The notes under the pieces are model-generated. The model worked only from the letters and a program-made list of their open reading frames with translations, had not been told where the DNA came from and ran no database searches. From NCBI RefSeq assembly GCF_000147335.1, contig NC_014501.1:1-64000 (forward strand): a DNA stretch of 64,000 bases, given 5' to 3'. Made by a program: the position numbers and the translations under genes. Shown piece after piece: positions 1-10,614 of the stretch. Position 1 is the stretch's first letter. Every line of letters starts with the position of its first letter. The stretch is from Gloeothece verrucosa PCC 7822 (GTDB lineage: Bacteria; Cyanobacteriota; Cyanobacteriia; Cyanobacteriales; Microcystaceae).

Positions 1-57
1 TTATTACGGTTCCGTAACATTCATTGCTCTTTACTGTTTACCCATTAACACAAAATC

Positions 58-1422
58 GTGGAACTTTCCCCCCAAGACCTTTGGACTCAAGTTCTAGAAC
101 GCTTACAGTCTCGTTTATCTCGTCCCGCCTTTGAGACTTGGATCACGACAGCGAAAGTTGAACAGTTGACCGAGAAATATTTGGTCATCTGTGCCGCTAA
201 TCCTTTTATTCTCAATCATTTACAAAAAAATTATTTACAAATCATTGCCGATGTTGTCGAGGAAATTCTCGGTTATCCTATAGATATTCAATTAACCGCC
301 GCCCAAGGAGAAAACATTGCTATTATTGGTGAGACAGAAATGTCTGCTTATCATCCCTCAACGTCTTTAGGGGACAATCCTAAGCCTATCAAACTTAACC
401 CTAAATATACCTTTTCTCGCTTTGTCGTCGGGCCGAATAATCGCTTGGCCCATGCGGCTACTTTAGCGGTTGCTGAGTCTCCCGGACGAGAATTTAACCC
501 TTTATTTCTTTGTGGTGGGGTGGGATTGGGAAAAACCCATCTGATGCAAGCCATCGCCCATTATCGCTTAGAGATGTATCCAGATTCTAAAGTGTTTTAT
601 GTCTCTACTGAACAGTTTACCAATGATTTAATTGCGGCGATTCGTCAAGACAGTTTACAAAGTTTCCGAGAACATTATCGAACGGCAGATATTTTATTAG
701 TTGACGATATTCAGTTTATTGAGGGCAAAGAATATACTCAAGAGGAATTTTTTCATACCTTTAATACCTTACATGAAGCGGGTAAACAGGTTGTTATCGC
801 TTCAGATCGACCCCCTAAACAAATTCCCACCTTACAAGACCGTCTGATTTCTCGTTTTTCTATGGGGTTAATTGCCGATATACAAGTGCCAGATTTAGAA
901 ACTCGCATGGCCATTTTGCAGAAAAAAGCTGAATATGAAAATATGCGGCTGCCTCGGGAAGTGATTGAATATATTGCTACTCACTATACCTCTAATATTA
1001 GAGAATTAGAAGGAGCTTTAATTCGTGCCATTACTTATATTGCTATTTCCGGTTTATCGATGACAGTGGAAAATCTGGCCCCAGTTTTAAATCCGCCTTT
1101 AGAGAGAGGCGAAGTTTCCCCAGAAGTGATCCTTAATATTATTGCTGAGACATTTCATGTTTCTGTAGAAGATTTAAAAAGTAATTCTCGCCGTAGAGAG
1201 ATTAGTTTAGCCCGGCAAATCGGTATGTATTTAATGCGGCAACATACGGAGTTAAGTTTACCGAGAATTGGCGAGGAATTCGGCGGTAAAGATCATACAA
1301 CTGTCATGTATAGTTATGACAAAATTAATCAATTACAAAAAAAAGATTTAGAACTCTCTCAAACCCTTTCTCAGTTGAGTGATCGCATTCTTTTAGCCAG
1401 TAGAACTCAAAAGACAACTTAA
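58..1422 (+). CDS. dnaA: Chromosomal replication initiator DnaA
   Basis: Initiates chromosome replication by ATP-dependent binding to DnaA boxes. The 454-residue protein has the full family layout: an N-terminal DnaB/partner-binding domain (about 1-85), a short linker, the AAA+ domain with Walker A GGVGLGKT at 153-160 and Walker B LLVDDIQF, and the C-terminal DNA-binding domain with the signature [15 protein letters not shown]. The start is GTG at 58. Only 57 bases lie upstream and no cluster of DnaA boxes is visible there, so an origin cannot be placed in this window. Length and motifs are normal for the family; identity is certain. Confidence 0.98.
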   Translation: MELSPQDLWTQVLERLQSRLSRPAFETWITTAKVEQLTEKYLVICAANPFILNHLQKNYLQIIADVVEEILGYPIDIQLTAAQGENIAIIGETEMSAYHPSTSLGDNPKPIKLNPKYTFSRFVVGPNNRLAHAATLAVAESPGREFNPLFLCGGVGLGKTHLMQAIAHYRLEMYPDSKVFYVSTEQFTNDLIAAIRQDSLQSFREHYRTADILLVDDIQFIEGKEYTQEEFFHTFNTLHEAGKQVVIASDRPPKQIPTLQDRLISRFSMGLIADIQVPDLETRMAILQKKAEYENMRLPREVIEYIATHYTSNIRELEGALIRAITYIAISGLSMTVENLAPVLNPPLERGEVSPEVILNIIAETFHVSVEDLKSNSRRREISLARQIGMYLMRQHTELSLPRIGEEFGGKDHTTVMYSYDKINQLQKKDLELSQTLSQLSDRILLASRTQKTT

Positions 1423-1571
1423 TGCTAGACCCTCCCAAGCCGCCTCTTGAGGAGAGTAAGAGGAAAATTCATCACAGACCAATTCCTATAATAAAAATTT
1501 ATCTCTTAATTACAAAGCAATTTTTGTCAATGGCTGCTACAGTGAATAAGGTTATTAATTAAATCTTGTGT

Positions 1572-2477
1572 ATGTCTTGGATATATAGCCTCTGGAAATT
1601 CTCTCGTCCCCATACAGTTATTGGTACTACTTTGAGTGTTTTTTCTCTATATCTCATGGCCATAGCTGCGACTAATAGCCCCATTACAGTCACAAATTTA
1701 TGGCAAGCATTAATCACTTTAATCGCTTGTTTATGCGGCAATATTTATATCGTCGGTTTAAATCAATTATGTGATGCTGATATTGATAAAATTAATAAGC
1801 CTAATCTGCCTCTAGCTTCTGGGGAATTATCGAGAAATGCAGGAATTTTAATTGTTTTAATAACAGGAATATTAGCTTTGATTTTAGCCGCTTGGCTAGG
1901 GATATGGTTATGGGCTACTGTGGCCATTAGTTTGAGTTTAGGGACGGCTTACTCTTTACCTCCCATAAGATTAAAAAGGTTTCCTTTTTGGGCGGCTTTT
2001 TGTATTTTTACAGTAAGAGGTATCGTTATTAATCTTGGGCTATTTTTACATTTTAGTAAAATTTTAGACGGGCATCAATTTTTAAATTCTGCTGTGTGGG
2101 CATTAACTTTATTTGTATTAGTGTTTACTCTGGCCATTGCGATTTTTAAAGATGTTCCCGACATGGAAGGAGATAAAAAGTATAAAATTAAGACATTTAC
2201 TATTCTTCTCGGAAAAGAAACGGTTTTTAAAATTGCTAGTTCAGTAATTATTATTTGTTATTTGGGCATGATTTTAGCAGGAGTTTTTTGGCTGAATTCA
2301 GTTAATTCCTACTTTCTCGTTTTTTCTCATGTCATTCTCCTGAGTTTACTTTGGTTACGTTCTCAAAATGTTGAGCTAGAAAAGAAGAGTGGAATTAAAT
2401 CTTTTTATCAATTTATTTGGAAATTATTTTATTTAGAATATTTGCTTTTTACAACAGCCTGTCTATTACAGCCGTAG
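1572..2477 (+). CDS. hpt: Homogentisate phytyltransferase (UbiA family)
   Basis: Integral-membrane prenyltransferase that joins homogentisate to phytyl diphosphate, the committed step of tocopherol synthesis (Synechocystis slr1736 / plant VTE2 type). It has about nine hydrophobic segments and the two UbiA aspartate motifs: NQLCDADIDKINKP near residues 62-75, and DVPDMEGDKKYKIKTF near 195-210, which coordinates the Mg-diphosphate. The frame is also open from a TTG at 1566, but the ATG at 1572 gives the usual MSW... N-terminus. Tocopherol cyclase follows 91 bases downstream on the same strand, which supports the tocopherol role over another UbiA substrate. Confidence 0.92.
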   Translation: MSWIYSLWKFSRPHTVIGTTLSVFSLYLMAIAATNSPITVTNLWQALITLIACLCGNIYIVGLNQLCDADIDKINKPNLPLASGELSRNAGILIVLITGILALILAAWLGIWLWATVAISLSLGTAYSLPPIRLKRFPFWAAFCIFTVRGIVINLGLFLHFSKILDGHQFLNSAVWALTLFVLVFTLAIAIFKDVPDMEGDKKYKIKTFTILLGKETVFKIASSVIIICYLGMILAGVFWLNSVNSYFLVFSHVILLSLLWLRSQNVELEKKSGIKSFYQFIWKLFYLEYLLFTTACLLQP

Positions 2478-2562
2478 GCTGAGCGATTTTGAGAAAATTT
2501 GGGCGGCAAAAACTTAAAATATACATTGACCACCAAAAAAATAATGTCTAAATAGTTAATAA

Positions 2563-3648
<1,086 letters not shown>

Positions 3649-3720
3649 ATTTGTGAAATTCTCACGCAAAGCCGCAAAGAGTGCGCTAAGGAGATGTCGT
3701 AAAAAAGTTAGTTACTCAGA

Positions 3721-4152
3721 TTATTTAAAAATAACCTCCTGTCGTATTTCAAGATTAAGCGCTCGCACAACCTCTAAAATTTTAGCCAAACTAGCACCAG
3801 AATACTTATTAGCTTCATCGCGCTGAACTTGCTGCGGTTTAACTCCTAAACTTTCTGCAAGTTGTTCTTGAGTTAACCCCCGAACAATACGCGCCTTAAT
3901 AAGTGCTTCGGGTAACTCTTCAAAATGCTCAAATTGTAATTGCTTGATGTCACCTTCTTTGAGGTTTTCGTATTCTTCAACCTCCTCCCTAAGTTCTTCT
4001 AGTTGGCTATTGAGTGCGTCTAAATGAGTTTGATAGCGTAGTTTTTGATTTTCATCATCTAAGGGTTGATGACTACTCAGTTCAGCTATGGCTAACTCGA
4101 ATTTTTTTATTTGCTTTTTAGTAATGTTATATTGCCGTTCATTGTAAATCAT
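3721..4152 (-). CDS. XRE-family regulator, likely antitoxin, with N-terminal coiled coil
   Basis: The 143-residue protein has two parts. Residues about 10-80 are highly charged and heptad-like (coiled coil, many Glu/Lys/Leu). Residues about 86-135 form a Cro/C1-type helix-turn-helix (ARIVRGLTQEQLAESLGV, then KPQQVQRDE). It is the downstream gene of a two-gene unit, 45 bases after the nucleotidyltransferase-like gene at 4198-4635. Small HTH proteins paired with a minimal nucleotidyltransferase are a recurring toxin-antitoxin or defence arrangement, so an autoregulating antitoxin is a reasonable inference, but no function is proven by sequence. The start is ATG at 4152. Confidence 0.65.
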   Translation of the reverse strand: MIYNERQYNITKKQIKKFELAIAELSSHQPLDDENQKLRYQTHLDALNSQLEELREEVEEYENLKEGDIKQLQFEHFEELPEALIKARIVRGLTQEQLAESLGVKPQQVQRDEANKYSGASLAKILEVVRALNLEIRQEVIFK

Positions 4153-4197
4153 TGTTAGTTATGTACATTTGTAATGTAAGTTAGTTTATTTACTGCT

Positions 4198-4635
4198 TTA
4201 AAGGTCAATAGCGATAATTCCTTTAGCATTACCATTCCTATCTTCTTGAAAAAATTCTACAAAGGTTTTACCATAAATATCAGCTTGATAGCTGGCCGGA
4301 AAAAGTTCACCACCATATTTAGCTTTTTGCATGGCGCGTTTGTTAGTAAAGTCCAGTAAAACAGGATCTATACTTTTTAAATAAATAAAATCAACTGTAT
4401 CGTCTTGCCAACAACCATCAAAATCTCCTGGATATTCTTTGCTAGTAGCAAAACTCCCATCAATATAAATTCTCTTGCAGCCAGCAAGTTTTAATGATTC
4501 GCAAGCCCTTTTTAAGCCGGCTAAAAGTTCCTTTCTTCGCTCGTTGAAACCTAGAGTATTTTCAACTTCCTGCCAGGTGGCCAGATGGATACCTTCTGGC
4601 AAATTGCCGTTGCTTTGAAAGCTAGGAATTGACAT
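4198..4635 (-). CDS. DUF6932-like / divergent nucleotidyltransferase, possible toxin partner
   Basis: A 145-residue protein, taking ATG 4635 as the start; the frame is open upstream to 4713, but the segment MSIPSFQSNGNLPEGIH looks like the natural N-terminus. The centre holds YIDGSFATSKEYPGDFDGCW, which resembles the GS...DxD core of polymerase-beta-type minimal nucleotidyltransferases: Gly-Ser, then Asp-Phe-Asp. A candidate third acidic residue follows in DTVDFIYL. From memory this resembles the cyanobacterial DUF6932 group; catalytic activity is unproven. It precedes an XRE gene in the same direction and is flanked by MITE-like repeats, as expected of an accessory module. It could also be a degenerate, inactive nucleotidyltransferase. 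Confidence 0.55.
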   Translation of the reverse strand: MSIPSFQSNGNLPEGIHLATWQEVENTLGFNERRKELLAGLKRACESLKLAGCKRIYIDGSFATSKEYPGDFDGCWQDDTVDFIYLKSIDPVLLDFTNKRAMQKAKYGGELFPASYQADIYGKTFVEFFQEDRNGNAKGIIAIDL

Positions 4636-4789
4636 GGTTTTAAGAAAATTATTTTTACAAAATTTAGTTGACCCATAGTATTGCTCTTTAACTAACGTTC
4701 TTTTTTCCTCCAATATCTGTAGGCAAGTTTAGAAATTAAACGCAACACTCTCATCGAGATTTTGTTGCTTTTCAAAACTGGTTTAACTT

Positions 4790-4892
4790 ATACCAATTTT
4801 CTATAACGCTGCATTTAATCGATCCCCCCAACCCCCCTTTTTAAGGGGGGCTTTAGAGGGAGGTAAATTGCATTATTAAGGAAAATTGGTAT
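4790..4892. repeat. MITE-like element 1 with 12-bp terminal inverted repeats
   Basis: ATACCAATTTTC at 4790-4801 is mirrored perfectly by GAAAATTGGTAT at 4881-4892. The interior (4821-4850) contains a C-run/G-run palindrome (CCCCCCTTTTTAAGGGGGG). The element is non-coding, about 103 bp, and lies just upstream of the 4198-4635 gene. A similar core occurs in the next element in opposite orientation. Confidence 0.65.
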
Positions 4893-4997
4893 TAGCCTAC
4901 TAGATGATTTAATCATAACACAACAAAATTGTTGTGTCCAATTTTAAAAACTATAGCACTACGCCTTTATGTTAGGACATCATCTAAGATTCCTCCT

Positions 4998-5126
4998 TAT
5001 AGCAATCGAAGCATAGATTAAGACATCGGTTTTAGGAACGTTCCCCCCTTATGAAGGGGGGTTAGGGGGGATCGCTCTGCGCCACTACGTGAGCGAAACG
5101 TCCTAATCTTTCCTTCGACTGCTATA
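4998..5126. repeat. MITE-like element 2 with 27-bp imperfect terminal inverted repeats
   Basis: The left end (4998-5024, beginning TATAGCAATCGAAG) is the inverted complement of the right end (5100-5126) at 24 of 27 positions. The interior at 5043-5073 carries the same C-run/G-run palindrome as the element at 4790-4892, in reverse orientation, but the termini differ. It is non-coding and sits in the 508-base gap between the putative toxin gene and the SulP gene. Confidence 0.65.
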
Positions 5127-5221
5127 GCTCGGAATGACAATTTAAAATTTTTTGCTATTGCTATAGCTTACAAAATTTTCCCCCTCTTCTCGTAGGTTAG
5201 GGGGAGAGGTCAAAGCACCTA

Positions 5222-7447
5222 TTACTTGAGCAACTTTCTCAGTTCATTTTCTCTAACTTTTAACCGTTCAGCTAATAAATTAACAATAAACTTATGAAAA
5301 CTAGCCGCTAATCGAGGATTATCATTTTCGATTCTTTTAAAAGCCTCATCAGAAAGATGATAAAGGCGGCTAGATTGATCGGCAATAACCGATGCTGAAC
5401 GGGCAGCATTAGCATAGAGTCCAATTTCCCCTAAAATCGTGCCGCTATTAAAAGTTCTTAAACGCTTAGTTTTCTGATTCGACAATTCTAAAATAACCGT
5501 CACTTGTCCTGACTCAAGAAAATACAATCCGTCCGGGGAATCTCCTTGTTTAAATAATAATTCTCCTTGTTTTAAATCAACTGGTTCGAGATAACTCATC
5601 AATTGAGTCGTGACATCAGATTCATTAAAAAGATCAGTTAACTGTTGTTCTAGAGAGGCATACTGAGGTAGGGTTAAATTATAACGCTGTAAAATTTGGT
5701 TTTCACACCATTCTAACCCTCGATCTAGATCGGGAAAAATTTCATAAAGTGCCTGCTCAGTTTTAAAATATCCTCCTTGTCGTAATTGTTCTCTGTCTTT
5801 AGCCGCTAAATGAGTGAGAATAACAGAAAATCCGTGATTCATAGACATTTGTTTCAGCTTAATAAAACTCAGCACGGCAGAAGTATCTAAACCACTGACT
5901 AAGCGAAAATCAAGTATCAAAAAACTCAAAGGAATCAGCGTAACATCTTGGACTCGTTGACGAATTTGATTGAGTAATTTATGAGCCGTTCCAAAAAAGA
6001 TTAAACCTTGTAACTCTAGGATAAAAATTTCGTCTCCTTGTTCACGCAAAAAGCGTTCCTCAGAAGGTAGGCGTTGAACATGACTTTGATAAGTCGCTCC
6101 CGATAAAATATGTTTAGTTACATTGACTTGACTGTAATTAATGGCAAATAAAATAACGGCGGCAATAATTCCAATCACTACCCCTTCAATAAAACCAAAA
6201 GCAATAATAACAAACAAAATTAAAAGAATAATTGCATAATCGGTTTTAGGCAGTTTAAACCAAGTTAAATAGACCCAATCCATTAACAAATCAATACCGA
6301 GTAACAGTAATACTCCTCCCACAATCAAAGCAGGACATAAAGTGAGTAACTGTAGTCCCCACAGTAAAATAATAAAACCAAATCCCGCCGCCACTAAGCC
6401 AACTAATCGATTAGCAGAACCTAATTTATAAATTAAGGCTGTGTCACTCGGTAGAGAATAACCACTCATACCTCCCCCTAACCCTGACGCAAAACTAGCA
6501 ATTCCTGCTGTTTTTAGTTCTTGATCAAGACTAATATCTCGTTTAACAGCAAGCTCGATTGTACTAACTCCGAATAACAGCCCAATTAAATCAATAATCC
6601 AAATACTGGCTAAGGTGGGAACTTGTTGAAAAATCACTGGCCAGTTCGCTTTTGTTAGTGCCGATAAACTGATGGGTTGCCAAAGCTTTTCCTGTGTAAA
6701 AGAACCGATTAACCATCCATGTTCGCTTGCCTGTTCTAGAGAAACTCCTTTTATTTGTAAAAAAACATAAAACACCACAGTAACCCCTAACACAATAGTA
6801 GGGACGACTAATAAATTATGAGTACGGTGAAGAACAAGAAATAAAATAATTCCTAAAATACAACCCGGTAGCCACTCTAATAGTTTTTCGGGTTCTAGCA
6901 GTTGATATAAATGCCAAAAATCTAAATGACTATGGACAGTGGTATGAAATGCTCCTTCGATTAATAACCATCCCGTACCCGCCATAAATCCTGCTACCAC
7001 TGGATAGGGAATAAAGCGAATTAACTCTCCTAGTCGAAGCCAACCCACACTAAAAAAGATAATTCCAGTAATAACAGAGTTAAAAATAATTGTCGAAACA
7101 ACAGTGAATAAAATAGTTTCTTCAGAGGTTTTGTCTATTAACGTGATGACAATTCCACTAGCGGCTAAATTAAGAATGACTGCCGTAGTATGTTGAGGCC
7201 CGGCAATCATGCCAGGATAAGCGCTTAAAATCGAGATTATGGCTCCAACTATAATGCTACTAAAGAGAAATAACCCGATGCCTACGGGTAAATATTGGGA
7301 TAATTCTTCATTAAAAACCAACGCCCCAAAAGAAACAGAGGTAATAACAGCAATTACCCCCATTGCTAACCCTACAGTGATAGTTGACAGTAAGTTTTTC
7401 ACCCCTAATTGGTTTAAAGGCTTATTCCCCGTTTCCGTGCTATCCAT
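5222..7447 (-). CDS. SulP-family anion transporter with STAS and cyclic-nucleotide-binding-like domains
   Basis: A 741-residue membrane protein. Residues about 15-430 hold the multi-helix SulP/SLC26 transport core (12-14 hydrophobic segments, with the SulP-type stretch SGLGGGMSGYSLPSDTALIYK). A STAS domain follows (about 455-570, LSFLILDFRLVSGLDTSAV), then a C-terminal cyclic-nucleotide-monophosphate-binding fold (about 605-725, LKQGELLFKQGDSPDGLYFLES and GTILGEIGLY). Known SulP substrates include sulfate and bicarbonate; the sequence does not say which applies here. The C-terminal sensor domain suggests ligand-gated transport and sets it apart from shorter BicA-type carriers. The start is ATG at 7447. 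Confidence 0.85.
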   Translation of the reverse strand: MDSTETGNKPLNQLGVKNLLSTITVGLAMGVIAVITSVSFGALVFNEELSQYLPVGIGLFLFSSIIVGAIISILSAYPGMIAGPQHTTAVILNLAASGIVITLIDKTSEETILFTVVSTIIFNSVITGIIFFSVGWLRLGELIRFIPYPVVAGFMAGTGWLLIEGAFHTTVHSHLDFWHLYQLLEPEKLLEWLPGCILGIILFLVLHRTHNLLVVPTIVLGVTVVFYVFLQIKGVSLEQASEHGWLIGSFTQEKLWQPISLSALTKANWPVIFQQVPTLASIWIIDLIGLLFGVSTIELAVKRDISLDQELKTAGIASFASGLGGGMSGYSLPSDTALIYKLGSANRLVGLVAAGFGFIILLWGLQLLTLCPALIVGGVLLLLGIDLLMDWVYLTWFKLPKTDYAIILLILFVIIAFGFIEGVVIGIIAAVILFAINYSQVNVTKHILSGATYQSHVQRLPSEERFLREQGDEIFILELQGLIFFGTAHKLLNQIRQRVQDVTLIPLSFLILDFRLVSGLDTSAVLSFIKLKQMSMNHGFSVILTHLAAKDREQLRQGGYFKTEQALYEIFPDLDRGLEWCENQILQRYNLTLPQYASLEQQLTDLFNESDVTTQLMSYLEPVDLKQGELLFKQGDSPDGLYFLESGQVTVILELSNQKTKRLRTFNSGTILGEIGLYANAARSASVIADQSSRLYHLSDEAFKRIENDNPRLAASFHKFIVNLLAERLKVRENELRKLLK

Positions 7448-7600
7448 AATTTAAAGAAACTCATTAAAAAAAGCTAAGTGCAGCATATTCACTTAGTTGA
7501 TAAAAAAACTGTATTAAAAGATACTTTTTTTTAATAGTAAGAAAAATAACCTCGCTTTAGAGGCTTTGTCGGCAAGATCTCTACTTTTATCTAGATGCGT

Positions 7601-8461
7601 TTATTTAGTGGCAGAAATCAAGCCATAACGAATTAACCCCCTTTCAAAGCCTTTACTCATTAAATTAAGAGATAAAGCCCCTTGAATCGTTTGCCAACCA
7701 GCGCCTAAAAGACCGATAATTGCTTTAGGAGTTATCGCCGAAGTAATCACCACATTCCAAAAGGGCGCAACGGCACTAGACCAATCATCAGAACGAAGAT
7801 TTTTAAAGCCGCATTCAAGAGCAATGGTTTCATATTCGGGTAAAGAAATTACATAAGGTAAGCAGTAAACTTGATAAATTTTCTTCAGATGTTTCTTTTC
7901 ATCTGCTGTTAAATCTCCGGCTAACCCATCAGTAGGACGATGGCACCAAGTGGCCATAATCAAAGTTCCTCCCGGTTGAAGGACTCGGTAACATTCCTGT
8001 AAAAATCGAGTTTTATCAGGCATATGTTCACCACTCTCTAAAGACCAAACAAGGTCAAAAGTATTATCTTCAAAGGGCATATTTAAAGCATCAGCCACTT
8101 GAAATTTAACCTTTGTTTCTAAACCGGCCTCTTTGGCTCTTTCGGTTGCTCTTGATACCTGTACAGGAGATAAACTAATTCCCGTCCCATAAGCCTGAAA
8201 TTTTTCGGCTAAATATAGGGTACTGCCGCCTATTCCACAACCTACATCGACAATATTTTTAGGAATATTTTCTAAAGTGTTAATATTAGCAAAACTCAGA
8301 AGTTCTTCTATTAAATCAATTTGTGCCTGACGGCGGTTGACTTGGCGGTTACCGGCTTTGCCATAATAACCGTGATGCATATGTTCACCCCAAATTTCCT
8401 CCCACAGTCCACTAGAAGCATCATAAAATTGCTGAATTTGTTGGTATAGAGTATTCGTCAT
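7601..8461 (-). CDS. Gamma-tocopherol C-methyltransferase
   Basis: SAM-dependent methyltransferase converting gamma- to alpha-tocopherol (slr0089 / VTE4 family). The N-terminal stretch IQQFYDASSGLWEEIWGEHM and then HHGYYG are characteristic of tocopherol/MPBQ-type methyltransferases. The SAM motif I is VDVGCGIGGSTLYL, followed by SLESGEHMPDKTRFLQE and ATWCHRP. At 286 residues it lacks the long N-terminal extension of the Synechocystis enzyme. It ends the tocopherol set whose other two members lie at 1572-3648. It is transcribed from a point 2 bases downstream of the M48 protease stop, so the two probably share a transcript. Confidence 0.88.
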   Translation of the reverse strand: MTNTLYQQIQQFYDASSGLWEEIWGEHMHHGYYGKAGNRQVNRRQAQIDLIEELLSFANINTLENIPKNIVDVGCGIGGSTLYLAEKFQAYGTGISLSPVQVSRATERAKEAGLETKVKFQVADALNMPFEDNTFDLVWSLESGEHMPDKTRFLQECYRVLQPGGTLIMATWCHRPTDGLAGDLTADEKKHLKKIYQVYCLPYVISLPEYETIALECGFKNLRSDDWSSAVAPFWNVVITSAITPKAIIGLLGAGWQTIQGALSLNLMSKGFERGLIRYGLISATK

Positions 8462-8463
8462 GG

Positions 8464-9318
8464 TTATAAAATAGAGCGAATTCGATTTTGATAAGCTTGG
8501 GAATCTAACCCCTTACCTACATTAGCCGTTTGGGGATCAATCGCCGCTTGTAACTGCTCAACGCGGTATGATGTAGCCGGATGGCTACTTAAAAAAGCCG
8601 GTGTAGAACCCCCTTGTCTCATCAACTTTTTCATAAAACTAACCATCGCCGAAGGAGCATAACCCGCTTGTTCGATCGTTTGTAGTCCCATTTGATCCGC
8701 TTCTAATTCATCTTGGCGGCTATGGGGTAAACTATAAACCAATTGTACTCCTAGTTGTACCAAAGTTCTTTGATCAAGTCCAGCCACGCCTAATAATCCT
8801 TGTGTCAGGGCAGCATTACGCATCTGCTTGATAGCATGACGAGCCGCTATATGTCCCATTTCATGACCGATCACACTGGCTAATTCTGCCTCATTACTGG
8901 CTATTTTGATTAATCCAGTATGAATATAGACATAACCGCCCATAGTGGCAAAAGCATTAACCGTTTTATCATTGACCACTTGGAAGGTATAAGGAATATT
9001 CGGGCGGCTGCTATAGGGAACTAATCGCCGACCAATTTCTTTAACATATTGATTAATTGCTTGATTTTGAGATAAATTAATTTTTCTACTTTTAACTAAC
9101 TCCTGGTTAATTTGCTGACCGAAGTTAACTTCTTGCTGATCAGATAAATTAGAGAGTTGAATCGCTGTTGCACCCTGTTGCAAAATTTGCCACCAGGGCC
9201 GACCATAACTTGCTTGAGGAGAAGTGATAATAATACTAAAGGCAACAATGGCCCAGAGGAGTCCATAAAGCCCTCTTCGATACCAAACCGAACCAGATTT
9301 AAAAATGTACTTAAACAT
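8464..9318 (-). CDS. M48-family zinc metalloprotease
   Basis: Membrane-anchored or periplasmic M48 peptidase, of the BepA/LoiP/Oma1 type used in envelope protein quality control. It has a single N-terminal hydrophobic segment (about 18-36) and then the catalytic HEMGHIAARH with the third zinc ligand in RQDELEADQMG. The 284-residue length matches small bacterial M48 proteins without the TPR tail. It lies immediately upstream (2 bases) of the tocopherol methyltransferase on the same strand; a functional link is not evident. Confidence 0.9.
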   Translation of the reverse strand: MFKYIFKSGSVWYRRGLYGLLWAIVAFSIIITSPQASYGRPWWQILQQGATAIQLSNLSDQQEVNFGQQINQELVKSRKINLSQNQAINQYVKEIGRRLVPYSSRPNIPYTFQVVNDKTVNAFATMGGYVYIHTGLIKIASNEAELASVIGHEMGHIAARHAIKQMRNAALTQGLLGVAGLDQRTLVQLGVQLVYSLPHSRQDELEADQMGLQTIEQAGYAPSAMVSFMKKLMRQGGSTPAFLSSHPATSYRVEQLQAAIDPQTANVGKGLDSQAYQNRIRSIL

Positions 9319-9468
9319 CAGTATTTAAGTCTATCTAAAGCAGGATGAGCGAGAGTGATATTTCTATATTGCCATTGCCCTTTCTCAATTGCCTACTGAA
9401 AAGGGACAATTCTCTAATTGGTTCTAGCTAACCTCTAATTGAGAGACACTAACAAATAAAATTACTCG

Positions 9469-10584
9469 CTAAGTTTCCAAATAATTTTTGACAATAGAAA
9501 CAATTCTTTGAGCCGCTTTCCCATCGCCAAAAGGATTAATAGCCGTTGCCATTTGGTTATAAGCGTCCGCATCACGCAATAACTCGCTGGCAGCCGCTAA
9601 AATGTGATTCGGTTCTGTGCCCACTAATTTAGCCGTGCCTGCCTCTATTGCTTCAGGGCGTTCTGTGGTTTCTCGTAAAACTAAGACCGGTTTTCCTAAA
9701 CTCGGGGCTTCTTCTTGTAAGCCGCCAGAATCGGTTAATAATAAATAACACCGTTCTATTGCGCCTACTAATTGAGCATAATCTAGCGGTTCAGTTAAAA
9801 AGACTCGCGGATGGTCTCCCAAAGCTTTTTGAATCGGTTCTCGCACGGTCGGATTACGATGTAAGGGTAACAATAAAGCTGTATCCGGGAATTGCTCTAA
9901 AATCAAGCGAAATCCTGCCAGGATATTTTGTAAGGGTTCTCCCCAATTTTCGCGGCGATGAACGGTGGCTAACAAAACTCGATAGTGATCCCAGTCTAAG
10001 CCGGAAACCGCACAATCAGGATGGCGAGAAGCTACGGTCAGTAAAGCATCTATTACTGTATTGCCGGTATGATGAATTTCGCCGGTCACGCTGGATTTTT
10101 GTAAATTATCTACGGCTAATGGGGTGGGAGCAAAATGTAATTGAGTTAATTGAGAAATTAAACGACGGTTGGCTTCTTCTGGATAGGGGTTAAATAAATC
10201 ATTGGTGCGTAACCCGGCTTCAACATGACCCACAGGAATCTTTTGATAAAATGCCGCTAGTGCCGCCGCAAAGGCCGTTGTCGTATCTCCCTGTACTAAA
10301 ACCATTTGGGGGTGAAGTGTCTCAAAAATGCTTAAAAGGCCTTGTAAACTTCGACAGGTAATGTCTGTCAAGGTTTGTTTAGGCTGCATGATGTTTAAAT
10401 CTTGATCGGCTTTTAAATCAAACAACTCCATCACTTGTTCAACCATCTCCCGGTGTTGTCCAGTTAACACCAGATGAGTTTTAAACTCTGGTACTTGTTT
10501 AAATTGTTGAATCACCGGAGCCAGTTTAATTGCTTCAGGACGAGTCCCTAGAGTAATACAGACTGAGAAGGTTGATGAGGTCAT
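9469..10584 (-). CDS. wecB: UDP-N-acetylglucosamine 2-epimerase (non-hydrolysing)
   Basis: Interconverts UDP-GlcNAc and UDP-ManNAc for surface polysaccharide synthesis. The 371-residue protein starts with the family motif CITLGTRPEAIKLAPVI, has VQGDTTTAFAAALAAF, GHVEAGLRT, the histidine motif TVHRRENWG, and the UDP-binding segment LLTDSGGLQEEAPSLGKPVL. Length and motifs are complete. It stands alone; no other ManNAc-pathway gene is adjacent. Confidence 0.95.
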   Translation of the reverse strand: MTSSTFSVCITLGTRPEAIKLAPVIQQFKQVPEFKTHLVLTGQHREMVEQVMELFDLKADQDLNIMQPKQTLTDITCRSLQGLLSIFETLHPQMVLVQGDTTTAFAAALAAFYQKIPVGHVEAGLRTNDLFNPYPEEANRRLISQLTQLHFAPTPLAVDNLQKSSVTGEIHHTGNTVIDALLTVASRHPDCAVSGLDWDHYRVLLATVHRRENWGEPLQNILAGFRLILEQFPDTALLLPLHRNPTVREPIQKALGDHPRVFLTEPLDYAQLVGAIERCYLLLTDSGGLQEEAPSLGKPVLVLRETTERPEAIEAGTAKLVGTEPNHILAAASELLRDADAYNQMATAINPFGDGKAAQRIVSIVKNYLET

Positions 10585-10614
10585 CGTTGCTTTTTAGTCA
10601 TCATAAATAATACA

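Noticed and set aside
1..57. Chromosome origin next to dnaA
   Set aside because: No DnaA-box cluster visible, and the upstream part is outside the window.
9648..10193. 181-codon plus-strand open frame opposite wecB
   Set aside because: Lies wholly within the certain wecB gene on the other strand, no ribosome-binding site, amino-acid pattern not protein-like.
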